The notes beneath the pieces are model-generated. The model was given only the letters and a program-made list of their open reading frames with translations, did no database searches and was not told where the DNA came from. Below, piece by piece: positions 13,343 to 13,343 of a stretch of 13,343 bases of DNA (its first letter is position 1; each line of letters begins with the position of its first letter). This DNA is from Epsilonproteobacteria bacterium 4484_65 (GTDB lineage: Bacteria > Campylobacterota > Campylobacteria > Campylobacterales > Sulfurovaceae): positions 1 to 13,343 of the forward strand of contig NATJ01000010.1 in NCBI GenBank assembly GCA_002085305.1, read 5' to 3'. Position numbers and translations under genes: made by a program.

Positions 13343-13343
13343 A

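Overview
The window looks like chromosome from a Campylobacterota (epsilonproteobacterial) species, probably in the Sulfurovum/Sulfurimonas part of the group. The DNA is AT-rich. An nth gene is divergent from a PEB4/Cbf2-type foldase, which lies upstream of a class II aldolase, and from memory this matches the nth-peb4-fba neighbourhood of Campylobacter jejuni. A periplasmic c-type cytochrome and a b-type cytochrome fit a respiratory lifestyle. The genus is inferred from protein character and gene order, not from a search.

Left part (1-2982, minus strand): trpB, a four-helix b-type cytochrome and a NirB-like FAD/NAD(P)H oxidoreductase form one closely spaced transcription unit. The oxidoreductase runs off the left edge. 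Divergent from it, across a promoter region with a perfect palindrome, is a small c-type cytochrome followed at 1 bp by a DUF1653 protein (3088-3736). Two small minus-strand genes follow, a CPXCG zinc-ribbon protein and a two-helix membrane protein, overlapping by one base. Next come a PepD-like M20 dipeptidase (4274-5545) and a PPK2 polyphosphate kinase (5681-6589).

Middle part (6590-11128): the 379-bp gap between convergent ppk2 and nth holds two inverted copies of a structured repeat. A third copy lies downstream of fba. The three copies share a 30-bp core that is almost identical, but the stems flanking it differ in sequence and stay complementary. Each copy sits in sense orientation behind a coding region. 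Between nth and fba lies a run of three paralogous periplasmic proteins: a full PEB4-type chaperone/prolyl isomerase, then two shorter secreted proteins that keep the chaperone-like N and C parts but lack the parvulin domain.

Right part (11129-13343): an ACC deaminase/D-cysteine desulfhydrase-like PLP enzyme ends in a strong intrinsic terminator. Only 13 bp after its T-run begins hisD. hisD is broken near its 3' end: about 40 codons, expected to carry one zinc ligand and a substrate-binding His, are missing. The rest of the C-terminus follows in another frame and with different codon choice. The last ~100 bp may hold the 3' end of a minus-strand gene.

The best candidates for something undescribed are the three-copy covarying repeat and the tandem family of foldase-derived proteins without an isomerase domain.
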